Assembly: GCA_049323455.1 (NCBI GenBank)
Contig: JBMONF010000029.1
Coordinates: 1 to 64,000, forward strand
Source: Hypericibacter sp049323455
GTDB taxonomy: Bacteria; Pseudomonadota; Alphaproteobacteria; Dongiales; Dongiaceae
Direction: 5' to 3'
DNA length: 64,000 bases
Position numbers and translations under genes: made by a program. The notes under the pieces were generated by a model. It was not told the origin of the DNA, searched no databases, and worked only from the letters and a program-made list of their open reading frames with translations. Positions within the stretch are counted from its first letter, which is position 1, and every line of letters starts with the position of its first letter. Shown here one piece after another: positions 33,937-46,253 of this stretch.

Positions 33937-35886
33937 TCAATTGGCCTGCCGGCGCAGGAAGGCCGGAATCTCGAAGAACTCCTCTTCCGCCCGCGTGGCG
34001 GCGATGCGGTCCTTCGGATCGAGGCCGGCCAGCCGGGGCTGCGTCTCGGACAGCGATGGCGCCGGCTGCGCCGCCGCGGGACGGGCCTGAGGCGCCGGTT
34101 GAGCCACGGGTTGAGACGCGGCTTGAGCCATGGGCGTCGTCGGTGCGGCCAAAGGTGCCGATGCGGCCATGCGCATGGCCGGTTCCTGCGGCCGTGCGGG
34201 CGCCGCGGCAGCCGGTGCCGGCATGGCCGGCTCGGCCTTGGGCGTTGCGCGCCCGAACAGCGTGGCGCCGCCGGTCACACGCGCGAACAGGTTGGCGCGA
34301 CGCGGCGGCTCCGCGGGACGAGCCGCCGGCTGGGTTTGCGCCGGGGCCGGCGCCGCCATCGGGGCCATCGCCGGAGCCGTCGGCCGTGCCGCAGCAGAGG
34401 CCGATGCCCGCTCGACCGGAGCCGGTGCGATGAAAGGCCGCTCCTCGCTCGGGCGCGCCGCCGGTGCCGGCACCTGCATCGCCGGCGCGGGTGCCGGCTG
34501 GGCAGAGCGGGTCGCCGGCTGCCCGGGACGGGCCGCCGGCTGGGCGGCCGTGGCAGTCAGGTCGAAGGCGAGCGACAGGCCCGCTTCGGCCTGCGGCTGC
34601 GCCGCCGGCATGGCCGGGGCCATCGGTGCGGCGGCGGGCATCGGGGCCGGCCTGGTCACGGGCTGAGCCATGGCTTGGGTTGCCGGCTGGGCCGACGCGC
34701 CCGAAGGCTCGATCGCCATGGCGAGCGCGCCCGCGGTGGCGGGCTGGGCGCCCATCACCGCCGGAGCCACGGCCGGCGCCGGCTCCACCGTCTCGCGCCG
34801 CTCGGCCCGCAGCATCGGCTGCGCCTCGACCGGCTCGCGCGCGGGCGCGCTCACGACGCGCCCGCCCGTGGTGACGAGGCTGAGGCTGACCGGCTTCGGC
34901 GTGGCCTGCTGGCCGATCGCGGAATCGATGCCGGTCGCCACCACCGAGATGCGGATGCGCCCGTTGAGGCTCTGATCGAAGGTCGAGCCGAAGATGATGT
35001 TGGCCTCGGGATCGACCTCCTCGCGGATCCGGGTCGCGGCCTCGTCGACCTCGAACAGGGTCATGTCCGGCCCGCCGGTGATGTTGATGAGGACGCCGCG
35101 CGCGCCCTTCATCGACACGTCGTCGAGCAGCGGATTCGAGATGGCGGCCTCGGCGGCGGCCACGGAGCGGCCCTCGCCCTCGGCCTCGCCGGTGCCCATC
35201 ATCGCCTTGCCCATCTCGGTCATGACCGAGCGGATGTCGGCGAAGTCGAGATTGATGAGACCGGGCATCACCATCAGGTCGGTGACGCCGCGCACGCCGG
35301 AATAGAGCACCTGGTCGGCCATGGCGAAGGCGTCGGCGAAAGTGGTCTTCTCGTTCGCCACGCGGAACAGGTTCTGGTTCGGGATGATGATGAGCGTGTC
35401 GACATACTGCTGCAGCTCCTGGATGCCGCTCTCGGCGAGCCGCATGCGGTGCAGGCCCTCGAAGTGGAAGGGCTTGGTCACGACGCCGACGGTCAGGATG
35501 CCGTGCTCGCGCGCGGCGCGGGCCACGACGGGGGCGGCCCCGGTGCCCGTGCCCCCGCCCATGCCGGCGGTGATGAACACCATGTTGGAGCCTGCCAGCT
35601 CCTCGATCACGGTTTCGATCGATTCCTCGGCCGCCGCGCGGCCGATGTCGGGCCGCGAACCGGCGCCGAGCCCCTGCGTGATGCCGTGGCCGAGCTGGAT
35701 GCGGCGCATGCACTGGGACTGCGCCAGCGCCTGCGCGTCGGTGTTGGCGACGACGAATTCGACCCCCTCGAGGTTCGAGCGGATCATGTTGCTGACGGCG
35801 TTGCCGCCGGCACCGCCCACGCCGATGACGGTGATGCGCGGCTTGATCTCGTGCGGATTGTTCGGCAGAGACAGGTTCAAGGTCAT
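33937..35886 (-). CDS. ftsZ: cell division GTPase FtsZ
   Basis: This 649-residue tubulin homologue forms the division ring. The GTPase domain (about 12-320) has 'GVGGAGGNAVSNMI', tubulin signature 'GGGTGTG' (110-116), 'ANTDAQAL' and T7 loop 'NLDFADIR' (212-219). The C-terminal peptide 'EEEFFEIPAFLRRQAN' is the alphaproteobacterial FtsA/EzrA-type docking motif. Between them is an unusually long linker of about 300 residues, rich in Ala, Pro, Gln and Met. The gene follows ftsA after 99 bases that hold two hairpins. Confidence 0.98.
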   Translation of the reverse strand: MTLNLSLPNNPHEIKPRITVIGVGGAGGNAVSNMIRSNLEGVEFVVANTDAQALAQSQCMRRIQLGHGITQGLGAGSRPDIGRAAAEESIETVIEELAGSNMVFITAGMGGGTGTGAAPVVARAAREHGILTVGVVTKPFHFEGLHRMRLAESGIQELQQYVDTLIIIPNQNLFRVANEKTTFADAFAMADQVLYSGVRGVTDLMVMPGLINLDFADIRSVMTEMGKAMMGTGEAEGEGRSVAAAEAAISNPLLDDVSMKGARGVLINITGGPDMTLFEVDEAATRIREEVDPEANIIFGSTFDQSLNGRIRISVVATGIDSAIGQQATPKPVSLSLVTTGGRVVSAPAREPVEAQPMLRAERRETVEPAPAVAPAVMGAQPATAGALAMAIEPSGASAQPATQAMAQPVTRPAPMPAAAPMAPAMPAAQPQAEAGLSLAFDLTATAAQPAARPGQPATRSAQPAPAPAMQVPAPAARPSEERPFIAPAPVERASASAAARPTAPAMAPMAAPAPAQTQPAARPAEPPRRANLFARVTGGATLFGRATPKAEPAMPAPAAAAPARPQEPAMRMAASAPLAAPTTPMAQAASQPVAQPAPQARPAAAQPAPSLSETQPRLAGLDPKDRIAATRAEEEFFEIPAFLRRQAN

Positions 35887-35923
35887 TTACGGCCTCCATT
35901 CAGGACACGGGGTGTGTGTGTAT

Positions 35924-35973
35924 GGCGCCGGTTGCTCCGGCGCCGGTTGTGCCGGGCGTTGCCAGGCGCCCGG
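35924..35973 (-). other. twin hairpins between ftsA and ftsZ
   Basis: ggcgccgg (35924-35931) pairs with ccggcgcc (35937-35944), and ccgggcg (35952-35958) pairs with cgcccgg (35967-35973). They lie on the ftsA-ftsZ transcript, about 40 bases before the ftsZ start, and could be processing, pausing or stability elements that set ftsZ output. Confidence 0.5.
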
Positions 35974-35985
35974 TATGCGAAAGGC

Positions 35986-37251
35986 TCAGAAGTTCTCACG
36001 GAACCAGTGGCCCAGCCGGCCGATGAAGCCGGCGGGTTCCTCTTGCAGCGCGCCATGGCGGCGTTCGGAGCGCGGCAGGCGGTCGGCCGCCTGCTGCGCA
36101 TAGACGAGCAATCCGGAACAGGTCGCGAAGGCGGGCCCACCGGTCGCCTCGGCGAGACCGGCGATGCGGATCGGGCGGCCCATGCGCACCTGCTTGTCGA
36201 GCACGGCCGCGGCCAGCTCGCGCAAGCCCGCGAGCTGCGAGGCGCCGCCCGTCAGCACCACGCGCCGGCCGGCGATCTTGTCGAAGCCGCTCTGCTCCAG
36301 GCGCTGGCGCACCAGCTCGAAGGTCTCCTCGAGGCGCGGCTGGATGATGCCGACCAGCATGGAGCGCGGGATGGTGTTGCCCTCGACCGCCTCCTCCTCG
36401 CCCACCAGCGGCACGTTGATCATCTCGCGCTCGTCCGACGGCGAGAGCATGCCGTTGCCGTAGAGGGTCTTGAGCCGCTCGGCGTGGGCCAGGGGCGTGG
36501 AAAGGCCGCGCGCGATGTCGTTGGTGACGTGCGCGCCGCCCACCGGCACGATGTCGGTGAAGACCACGTTGCCGTCGAAGAAGACGGCGATGGTGGTGGT
36601 GCCGCCGCCCATGTCGATCACGGTCACGCCGAGATCGCGCTCGTCGTCCACCAGCGAGGCGAGGCCGGCGGCGTAGGGCGATACCACCAGCGCGCCGATC
36701 TCGAGATGGCAGCGCGCCACGCAGTTCGTCAGGTTGCGCACCGCGCCCGCCTGGGCGGTCACGATGTGCATATCGACCCCCAGACGCTCGCCGAACATGC
36801 CGCGCGGATCGCGGATGCCGCCGCTGCCGTCGATCGAGTAGCGGATCGGAATCGAATGGATCAGCCGGCGCTCGCCGTTGATGTCGAACACGCCGCCCTG
36901 CTCGAGCACGCGCCTCAGATCGCCGTCGCCGATCTCGTGGCCCGCGATCTGCACCTCGACGCCGACCGTCTGCGAGGCGGGATAGCCGCCGGACAGATTC
37001 ACGACCACCTCGTGAATGGTCTCGCCCGCCATCTCCTCGGCGGCGTGCACCGCGCCCAGGATCGCCGCTTCGGCCTGCTCCATGTCGACGATGGCGCCGC
37101 CGCGCACGCCGCGCGACACTTGGTGGCCGATGCCGACGACGCGCGGCCGGCCATCCTCCTCGAGCCGCGCGATGAAGCAGCAGATCTTGCTGGTGCCGAC
37201 GTCGAGCGCGGCTACCGTCCCGCTGCGCGATGCCATCCTCGGTTTTCTCAT
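35986..37251 (-). CDS. ftsA: cell division protein FtsA
   Basis: This 421-residue actin-like ATPase tethers FtsZ to the membrane. Phosphate and nucleotide motifs are 'AALDVGTSKICCFIA', 'VTVIDMGGGTTTIAVFFDGNVVFTDIVPVGG' and 'VVLTGGASQLAGLRELAAAVLDKQVRMGRP'. The C-terminal amphipathic tail 'GFIGRLGHWFRENF' is the membrane-targeting sequence. ATG 37251 was chosen; an in-frame ATG at 37236 is close and equally compatible. It starts 67 bases after the ftsQ stop. Confidence 0.96.
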   Translation of the reverse strand: MRKPRMASRSGTVAALDVGTSKICCFIARLEEDGRPRVVGIGHQVSRGVRGGAIVDMEQAEAAILGAVHAAEEMAGETIHEVVVNLSGGYPASQTVGVEVQIAGHEIGDGDLRRVLEQGGVFDINGERRLIHSIPIRYSIDGSGGIRDPRGMFGERLGVDMHIVTAQAGAVRNLTNCVARCHLEIGALVVSPYAAGLASLVDDERDLGVTVIDMGGGTTTIAVFFDGNVVFTDIVPVGGAHVTNDIARGLSTPLAHAERLKTLYGNGMLSPSDEREMINVPLVGEEEAVEGNTIPRSMLVGIIQPRLEETFELVRQRLEQSGFDKIAGRRVVLTGGASQLAGLRELAAAVLDKQVRMGRPIRIAGLAEATGGPAFATCSGLLVYAQQAADRLPRSERRHGALQEEPAGFIGRLGHWFRENF

Positions 37252-37318
37252 CCCCACGGCCTCTGTCTCCTGCTCCCCCGGGCCTCTTGTTGCGCGTGCC
37301 CGCCTGCTTGCGCGAACC

Positions 37319-38197
37319 TCATGTGTCGCTGCCCGGCCCCGTCGGCATGGCGGGAACGGCGGCGGGCGCCGCACCTGGCGCAAGCCGCACCACCGCCCGA
37401 TCGGGCAGCCTGAGATCGATGCTGACGAGATCGCGCTTCAAGACGCCCTGCTCGCGCTCCATGCGCGCGAGCTCGAGCCAGGCCGAGGTCGGATCGGTCT
37501 CCGGCAGCTTGACGTCGATCCCGTTGTCGAAGCGCAGGTTCCAGCGCCGGTCGCCGACCCAGACGGCTGCGCGCACGCGCGCCTTGAGCTCCGGTTCCAG
37601 GCCCAGCATGGCGACGAGGTCGGCCGCGTGCTGCGGCGCGTTGTCGCCGACCAGCACCAGGAGCCGATCGAAGCGACCCGGATCGGCGGCGATCGTCTCG
37701 CCCTCGCGATCGACCAGATAGAACTTGCCGTCGCGCTGCCACAGCGCGAAGGGCTCGAACTCCTCCAGGCTCAGCGTCAGCGTGCCGTCGAAGCCGCGCC
37801 GGACGCTGGCGGTCTTGACCCAAGGCAGGGCCCGAAGTCGCGCGCGGATGGCGTCGGGATCGAGCGCCAGAAGGGCCGCGCCCTTGGTGGCGCCGACGGC
37901 GGCCACGATCTGCTCGACCGGCGTCTCGCGCCGGCCCTCCACCATCACGCGCTCGAGCCGCAATCCCACATCGGCCGAAAGCGCCAGCAGCCCGTCGCCC
38001 AACGCGGCTTGCTGGCGGGCCACCCACCGGGAGGGCCAGAACGACCACAGGCCGCCGGCGATGAGGGCGGCCCCCAGCGCCGCCACGCCCCAGCGCATCA
38101 GGCGCTGCCGGCGCAGGTTGCGCGGATCGCGGCGCGCTCGCGTCCTCGCGCGCGTCGGCGTAGGCCGCGGGCGGGCGGCGGGATTCAGCCGTCGCAT
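37319..38197 (-). CDS. ftsQ: cell division protein FtsQ
   Basis: This 292-residue single-pass protein has an Arg/Pro-rich cytoplasmic N-terminus (1-33), a transmembrane helix (about 36-54) and a POTRA domain 'LSADVGLRLERVMVEGRRETPVEQIVAAV' followed by the FtsQ beta domain ('WVKTASVRRGFDGTLTLSLEEFEPFALWQ', 'LRFDNGIDVKLPE'). It links early and late divisome proteins. The ATG at 38197 overlaps the ddl stop by 13 bases. The last 25 residues are Ala/Pro-rich. Confidence 0.94.
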   Translation of the reverse strand: MRRLNPAARPRPTPTRARTRARRDPRNLRRQRLMRWGVAALGAALIAGGLWSFWPSRWVARQQAALGDGLLALSADVGLRLERVMVEGRRETPVEQIVAAVGATKGAALLALDPDAIRARLRALPWVKTASVRRGFDGTLTLSLEEFEPFALWQRDGKFYLVDREGETIAADPGRFDRLLVLVGDNAPQHAADLVAMLGLEPELKARVRAAVWVGDRRWNLRFDNGIDVKLPETDPTSAWLELARMEREQGVLKRDLVSIDLRLPDRAVVRLAPGAAPAAVPAMPTGPGSDT

Positions 38198-39102
38198 TGC
38201 GCGTTCTCCACCATCCAACGCACCAGCGCCCCGAACGAAATGCCGACATGCTTGGCCTGCTCCGGCACCAGCGAGAGTGGCGTCATGCCGGGCTGGGTGT
38301 TGACCTCGAGCAGATAGAGCCGGTTGGGGCCGTCGCCTTGCGTGTCGTCGTAACGGAAGTCGGCGCGCGACACGCCGCGGCAGCCGAGCGCCCGGTGCGC
38401 CATCAGTGCGCGCTCCATGGCGGCGGCATAGACCTCCGGCGGCACCGGGGCCGGCACCAGATGCTGGGTCATGCCGTCGGAATATTTGGCCTCGTAATCG
38501 TAGAATCCGGTCTTGGGCCTGAGCTCGGTCACGGCCAGCGGTCCGTCGCCCATCACCGCCACCGTCAGCTCGCGGCCGGCGATGTAGCGTTCGACGAGCG
38601 CCGCCGCGCCATAAGGCCACTGGGTCGCGAGCGGCGGCAGGTTGTCGCCCGGGCGCACGATGCGCACGCCCACGCTCGAGCCCTCGTTGGCCGGCTTCAT
38701 CACGTAGGGGCGCGGCATCGGATCGCCTTGCGCGAATTCCTCGCGCGCCACCAGCCTGCCCTCGGGGCAGGGGATGCCGGCGGCGGCGAAGACGCGCTTG
38801 GCCATCGGCTTGTCCATGGCCAGCGCCGAAGCCAGCAGGCCCGAATGGGTGTAGGGGATGCCCATCAAATTGAGCACGCCCTGGATGCAGCCATCCTCGC
38901 CCCAGCGCCCATGCAGCGCGTTGAAGACGACGTCCGGTCGCGGATCGAGGGCGCGGATCAGCGCCGCCACGTCGCGCCCCGTATCGATCTCGGTCACCTC
39001 GAAGCCCTCGGCCTCGAGCGCATCGGCGCAGGCGCGCCCGCTCACGAGCGACACCTCGCGCTCGGCCGACGCTCCGCCCATGAGAACGGCGACCCGGGTC
39101 AT
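38185..39102 (-). CDS. ddl: D-alanine--D-alanine ligase
   Basis: This 305-residue ATP-grasp enzyme makes D-Ala-D-Ala for the stem peptide. It shows 'VAVLMGGASAEREVSLVSG', 'VVFNALHGRWGEDGCIQGVLNLMGIPYTHSGL', 'AMDKPMAKRVF', 'VMKPANEGSSVGV' and the metal site 'LYLLEVNTQPGMTPLSLVPEQ'. It overlaps murB upstream by 4 bases and ftsQ downstream by 13, so translation is coupled. Confidence 0.96.
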   Translation of the reverse strand: MTRVAVLMGGASAEREVSLVSGRACADALEAEGFEVTEIDTGRDVAALIRALDPRPDVVFNALHGRWGEDGCIQGVLNLMGIPYTHSGLLASALAMDKPMAKRVFAAAGIPCPEGRLVAREEFAQGDPMPRPYVMKPANEGSSVGVRIVRPGDNLPPLATQWPYGAAALVERYIAGRELTVAVMGDGPLAVTELRPKTGFYDYEAKYSDGMTQHLVPAPVPPEVYAAAMERALMAHRALGCRGVSRADFRYDDTQGDGPNRLYLLEVNTQPGMTPLSLVPEQAKHVGISFGALVRWMVENAQCDG

Positions 39103-40054
39103 GGCCTTGCCTCCCGGCCGTGCGCGGCCGGCAGCCCGATACGCCGGATCTCCCATTCCAGCGTTACGCCGGTCTTCTCCTTGACGCGCCGGCGCACCTC
39201 CTCGCCGAGCGCCTCGATGTCGGCGGCGGTGGCGCTGCCGGTGTTGATGAGGAAGTTGCAGTGGCGCTCCGACACCTGCGCGCCGCCGATGCGCAAGCCG
39301 CGGCACCCGGCCTCGTCGATGAGCTGCCAAGCCTTGCGACCCTTGGCTTCGGGCCCGGTCGGATTGGCGAAGGTGCTGCCGCCGGTGCGGGTGCGGATCG
39401 GCTGGCTTTCCTCGCGCGCCTTCTGGATCTCGGCCATGCGCGCATGGATGGCCCCGGGCTCGTCCCGGCGGCCCTGCAGCAGGGCTTGCGTGAAGATCCA
39501 GTCCTCGGGGCAGCCGCAATGGCGGTAGGAAAAGCCGAAATCGTCGTGGCTCAGGCGGTGCAGGCGGCCCTGGCCGTCGAGCGCCTCGCCCTCCAGCACC
39601 ACGTCGGTCATCTCGCGGTGATAGGCGCCGCCGTTCATGCGCAAGGCGCCGCCGATGGTGCCGGGGATGCCGGAAAGGAACTCGAGCCCGGCGAGGCCGG
39701 CGTCGCGCGCGGCGATGGCGACATTGAGATCGAGCGCCGCGGCGCCGGCGCGGATGCGCTCGCCTTCGACCGCGATGCGCGCGAACTCGCGGCCGAGCCG
39801 GATCACCACGCCCGGCACGCCGCCGTCGCGCACCAGGAGGTTCGATCCCACGCCGATCACGGTCACGGGCATGCCCGCGGGCTTGGCCGCCAGGAAGGCG
39901 GCGAGATCGTCGCGGTCGGCCGGGCGGAACATGAACTCGGCCGGGCCGCCGACCCGGAACCAGGTGATGCCGGCGAGCGGCGCGTCGGCCGTCAGACGGC
40001 CGCGCACGGGCGGCAGGCCGGCCAGGTGATCGACGGGGCGCTTCGTGGCCGCCA

Positions 40055-40058
<4 letters not shown>
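39099..40058 (-). CDS. murB: UDP-N-acetylenolpyruvoylglucosamine reductase MurB
   Basis: This 319-residue flavoenzyme produces UDP-MurNAc. The FAD-binding part has 'TWFRVGGPAEFMFRPAD', 'VIGVGSNLLVRDGG' and 'GLEFLSGIPGTIGGALRMNGGAY'; the catalytic region has 'RTGGSTFANPTG' with the Ser proton donor and 'GAQVSERHCNFLINTG'. The gap between these fits a type I/II enzyme with a 'FSYRHCGCPEDWIFTQA' segment. The two possible ATGs (40058, 40055) overlap the murC stop. Confidence 0.96.
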
Positions 40059-41484
<1,426 letters not shown>

Positions 41485-41488
<4 letters not shown>

Positions 41489-42612
41489 GCGGCCCTCCTG
41501 CCGGCACCCTGCGGCGCCAAGACCTCGGCGAGATCGGCCAGCCGCTCGGCCGCGTCGGGGCGCCCGAGTGCGCGGGCTTTCGCCGCGGCGGCGGCGAGCG
41601 CCTCCGGATTGTCGAGCAGCGCCTCGAGCCGGCCGGCCAGCGCCTCTGCTGTGAATTCGGCTTCGGCCATGACCCAGGCGGCACCTGCCGCGGCCATGGC
41701 GCGGGCGTTGGCGGTCTGATGGTCGTCGGCAGCGAAGCGATAGGGCACCAGGATCGAGGGCCGGCCCGCGGCCTGGAGCTCGGCCACGGTCGAGGCGCCG
41801 GAGCGCGCGACGACGAGATGGAGCCGCTTCAACCGCTCCGCCATGTCGGCGAAGAAGGGCTCGAGTTCGGCCGTGAAGCCCAACCGCGCGTAAGTCGCGC
41901 GCACGGCCTCGATGTCCTCGGGCCGGCATTGCTGGGCGAGCTTGAGGCGGGCGCGCTCGGCAGGCTGCAGGCGCTCGATCGCCGCCGGCACGATTTGCGA
42001 GAAGATGCGCGCGCCCTGGCTGCCGCCGATGACGAGAAGCGCGAGCGGCTGGCCGGCTTGCGGCGCCATGTAAGGCGCGTCGTGCAGCGCCGCGATCGCC
42101 GGGCGCACCGGGTTGCCCGTGACGACCGCGCGCGCCTCGGCGCCCTTCGGCAGTCCCGCGACGCGATCGAAGCAGGTGGCGATGCGGGCGGCGCGCGGGG
42201 ACAGCAGGCGGTTGGCGCGGCCCATCACGGCATTCTGCTCGTGCAGCAGCACCGGGATGCGGGCGTGCGCGGCCGCCAGCACGGTCGGCACCGAGGCGTA
42301 ACCGCCGAAGCCGACGGCGAGCGCCGGTGCTGCCGCCTTCACGATGCGCCGCGCCTCGAGATAGCCCAGCGCCAGGCGGGCGAGCCCGCCGAGCCGGTCG
42401 GCCATGCGCCGGCCCGCCAGAGCCGCGGCCGAGATGCGCTTGAGCTCGACCTCGGGCAGGCGGTCGCCGAAGCCCTGGCCGCGCCGGTCCGTGACGAGCA
42501 TGACGCGCCGGCCGCGCTTGACGAGGGCCGCCGCCAGCGCCTCGGCCGGGAACATGTGGCCGCCGGTGCCGCCGGCCGCGAGCAGGATGGGGTTCGAGGT
42601 CGCGGCGCTCAC
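41485..42612 (-). CDS. murG: lipid II synthase MurG (N-acetylglucosaminyltransferase)
   Basis: This 375-residue GT28 glycosyltransferase acts on the cytoplasmic face of the membrane and converts lipid I to lipid II. Motifs are 'ILLAAGGTGGHMFPAEALA', 'GFGGYASVPTVLAA', 'VLLHEQNAVMGRANRLL', 'LLVIGGSQGARIFSQIVPAAI' and 'LVVARSGASTVAELQAAGRPSILVPYRFAADDHQTANA'. The start is GTG at 42612, overlapping the ftsW stop (GTGA); no ATG gives the full N-terminal strand. Confidence 0.96.
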
Positions 42613-43729
42613 GATTCCTCTCCCAATCCGACGCGCCGGCGCGTGAGCGCCAGCAGCATGCCGACCGAAAGCGCGCAGGCCAGCAGCGAAGAACCGCCAT
42701 AGCTGATGAAGGGCAGCGTCATGCCCTTGGTCGGGATCAGGTGCAAGGTCGAGGCCATGTTGATCATGGCCTGGAGCCCGAAGGTCACGAGCAGGCCGGC
42801 GGCGGCCAGCAGGATGAAAAGGTTGTGCTCCTGCAGCAGCCGGGCGATGCCGCGCGCCAGCACGAAGGCGAACAGCGCCACGATGAACAGGCAGACGATG
42901 GTGCCCAGCTCCTCGCCCACCACCGCGAAGACGAAGTCGGCATGAGCGTCGGGAAGGGTCATCTTGACCGTGCCCTCGCCGGGCCCCTGGCCGAACAAGC
43001 CACCATTGCGGAAGGCGTCGAGCGCGCGGTCCACCTGATAGCTGTCGCCCGCGGCGGGATCGAGGAAGCTGTCGACGCGCTCGGTCACGTGCGGGAAGGC
43101 GAAGTAGGCGCCGAGGAGCGCCAGGATTCCGGCCAGCATCAGAATGCCCACCCACATCAGCGGCAGGCCCGCCAGGAAGAACTGCGCGAACCAGGTGGCG
43201 CTCACCACCACCGTCATGCCGAGGTCGGGTTGCGACATCAGCATGCCGACCACGATCAGATAGAGCGCGATGGAAACGAGGTTGCCGGGGATGCGCTCCG
43301 GCCCGTGCTGGGCCGAGAACATCCAGGCCGCGACCACGGCGAAGCAGGGCTTCACGAACTCCGAGGGCTGCAGCGAGAAACCGGGCAGATCGAGCCAGCG
43401 CGTGGCGCCCTTGATCTCCTGGCCCACGAAGAGGGTGAGGACCGTGAGGGTCAGGAAGACGAGGAACCCGAGCGCGGACAGCCGCCGGATCCAGCGCGGG
43501 CTCAGGAGCGAGACGCCGACCAGGATCGCAATCGCGACCGGCAGAAGCGCGAACTGATGCTTCGCCAGGGTGAAGCTGTCGAGCCGGATGCGGGTGGCGA
43601 CGGCCGGGCTGGCGGCGACGCTCATCATCATGCCGATGGCGATGAGCAGCCCGACCGCGGCCAGCGTCCAGCGATCGACCGTCCACCACCAGCGGCCGAG
43701 GATGCTGCGATCGGTGCGGGCGAAGGTCG

Positions 43730-43733
<4 letters not shown>
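42609..43733 (-). CDS. ftsW: septal peptidoglycan glycosyltransferase FtsW
   Basis: This 374-residue SEDS-family protein has ten predicted membrane segments. Family motifs include 'GATRWLDLPGFSLQPSEFVKP', 'MLMSQPDLGMTVVV' (with the catalytic Asp), 'GEGTVKMTLPDAHADFVFAVVGEELG' and 'TLHLIPTKGMTLPFISYGGSSLLA'. It polymerises glycan with FtsI at the septum. ATG 43733 overlaps the murD stop by four bases. Confidence 0.96.
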
Positions 43734-45139
<1,406 letters not shown>

Positions 45140-45149
45140 CGGCGCCCCC

Positions 45150-46238
45150 TCATCGCAGCTTCAGTGTGGAGAGCCCGACCAGCGCCAGGATCGAGGCAAT
45201 GATCCAGAAGCGGATCACGATGGTGGGCTCGGCCCAGCCCTTCTTCTCGAAGTGATGGTGCAGCGGCGCCATGCGGAAGACGCGCTTGCCGGTGAGCTTG
45301 AAGGACACGACCTGCACGATGACCGAGGCGGTTTCGAGCACGAACAAGCCGCCGACGATGGCGAGCACCAGCTCTTGCTTGATCACCACGCTGACCGCGC
45401 CGAGCGCGCCGCCCATCGAGAGCGAGCCGGTGTCGCCCATGAACACCATGGCCGGCGGGGCGTTGAACCAGAGGAATCCCAAGCTGGCGCCGACCAGTGC
45501 GGCGCAGAACACGGCCAGCTCGCCCGAGCCCGCGACGAAATGGAGTTGGAGGTAATTGGCGAAAACGGCATTGCCGACGAGATAGGCGATGAGCGCGAAG
45601 CATCCCGAGGCGATCATCACCGGCACGATGGCAAGCCCGTCGAGCCCGTCCGTCAGGTTGACGGCGTTCGATGCCCCGACCATCACGAATACGGCGAAGG
45701 GGACGAACAGCCAGCCGAGCTGGATCAGGATGTCCTTGAAGAAGGGCACGGTCAGGCCGGTCGAAAGCGGCTGCGGCGTGAGCCGCATGACGGCCACGGC
45801 CGCGATCGTGCCGACCGCGATCTGGGCCAGAAGCTTCAAGCGGCCCGGCAGGCCTCTGCTGCCGCGCTTGGTGAGCTTCAGATAGTCGTCGCCGAAACCG
45901 ACCAGGCCGAAACCGACAGTGACGAACAGCACGACCCAGACATAGCCGTTGGCGAGATTGGCCCAGAGCAGCGTGGAGATGGCGACGGCCAGCAGAATCA
46001 GCACGCCACCCATGGTGGGCGTGCCCTTCTTGGTGAGCAGGTGCGATTCCGGCCCATCGGTGCGGATCGGCTGGCCCAAGGGCTGCTTGCTCTTGAGCCA
46101 GGCGATCACCCGCGGTCCCAGCACGAAGCTGACCACGAGCGCCGTCATCACTGCGCCGCCGCTGCGGAAAGTGAGGTAGCGGAACAGATTGAAGATCGCG
46201 ATCTCGTCGGCGAGCGGCGCGAGCAGGTTGTAAAGCAT
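45150..46238 (-). CDS. mraY: phospho-MurNAc-pentapeptide transferase MraY
   Basis: This 362-residue, ten-helix membrane enzyme makes lipid I. It has 'KKGTPTMGGVLIL', the Asp cluster 'GFGDDYLKLTKRGSRGL', 'NAVNLTDGLDGLAI', 'FMGDTGSLSMGGALG' and the C-terminal 'RMAPLHHHFEKKGWAEPTIVIRFWIIA'. It starts 15 bases after murF. Confidence 0.97.
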   Translation of the reverse strand: MLYNLLAPLADEIAIFNLFRYLTFRSGGAVMTALVVSFVLGPRVIAWLKSKQPLGQPIRTDGPESHLLTKKGTPTMGGVLILLAVAISTLLWANLANGYVWVVLFVTVGFGLVGFGDDYLKLTKRGSRGLPGRLKLLAQIAVGTIAAVAVMRLTPQPLSTGLTVPFFKDILIQLGWLFVPFAVFVMVGASNAVNLTDGLDGLAIVPVMIASGCFALIAYLVGNAVFANYLQLHFVAGSGELAVFCAALVGASLGFLWFNAPPAMVFMGDTGSLSMGGALGAVSVVIKQELVLAIVGGLFVLETASVIVQVVSFKLTGKRVFRMAPLHHHFEKKGWAEPTIVIRFWIIASILALVGLSTLKLR

Positions 46239-46253
46239 CGCCTGATCCCCGCC

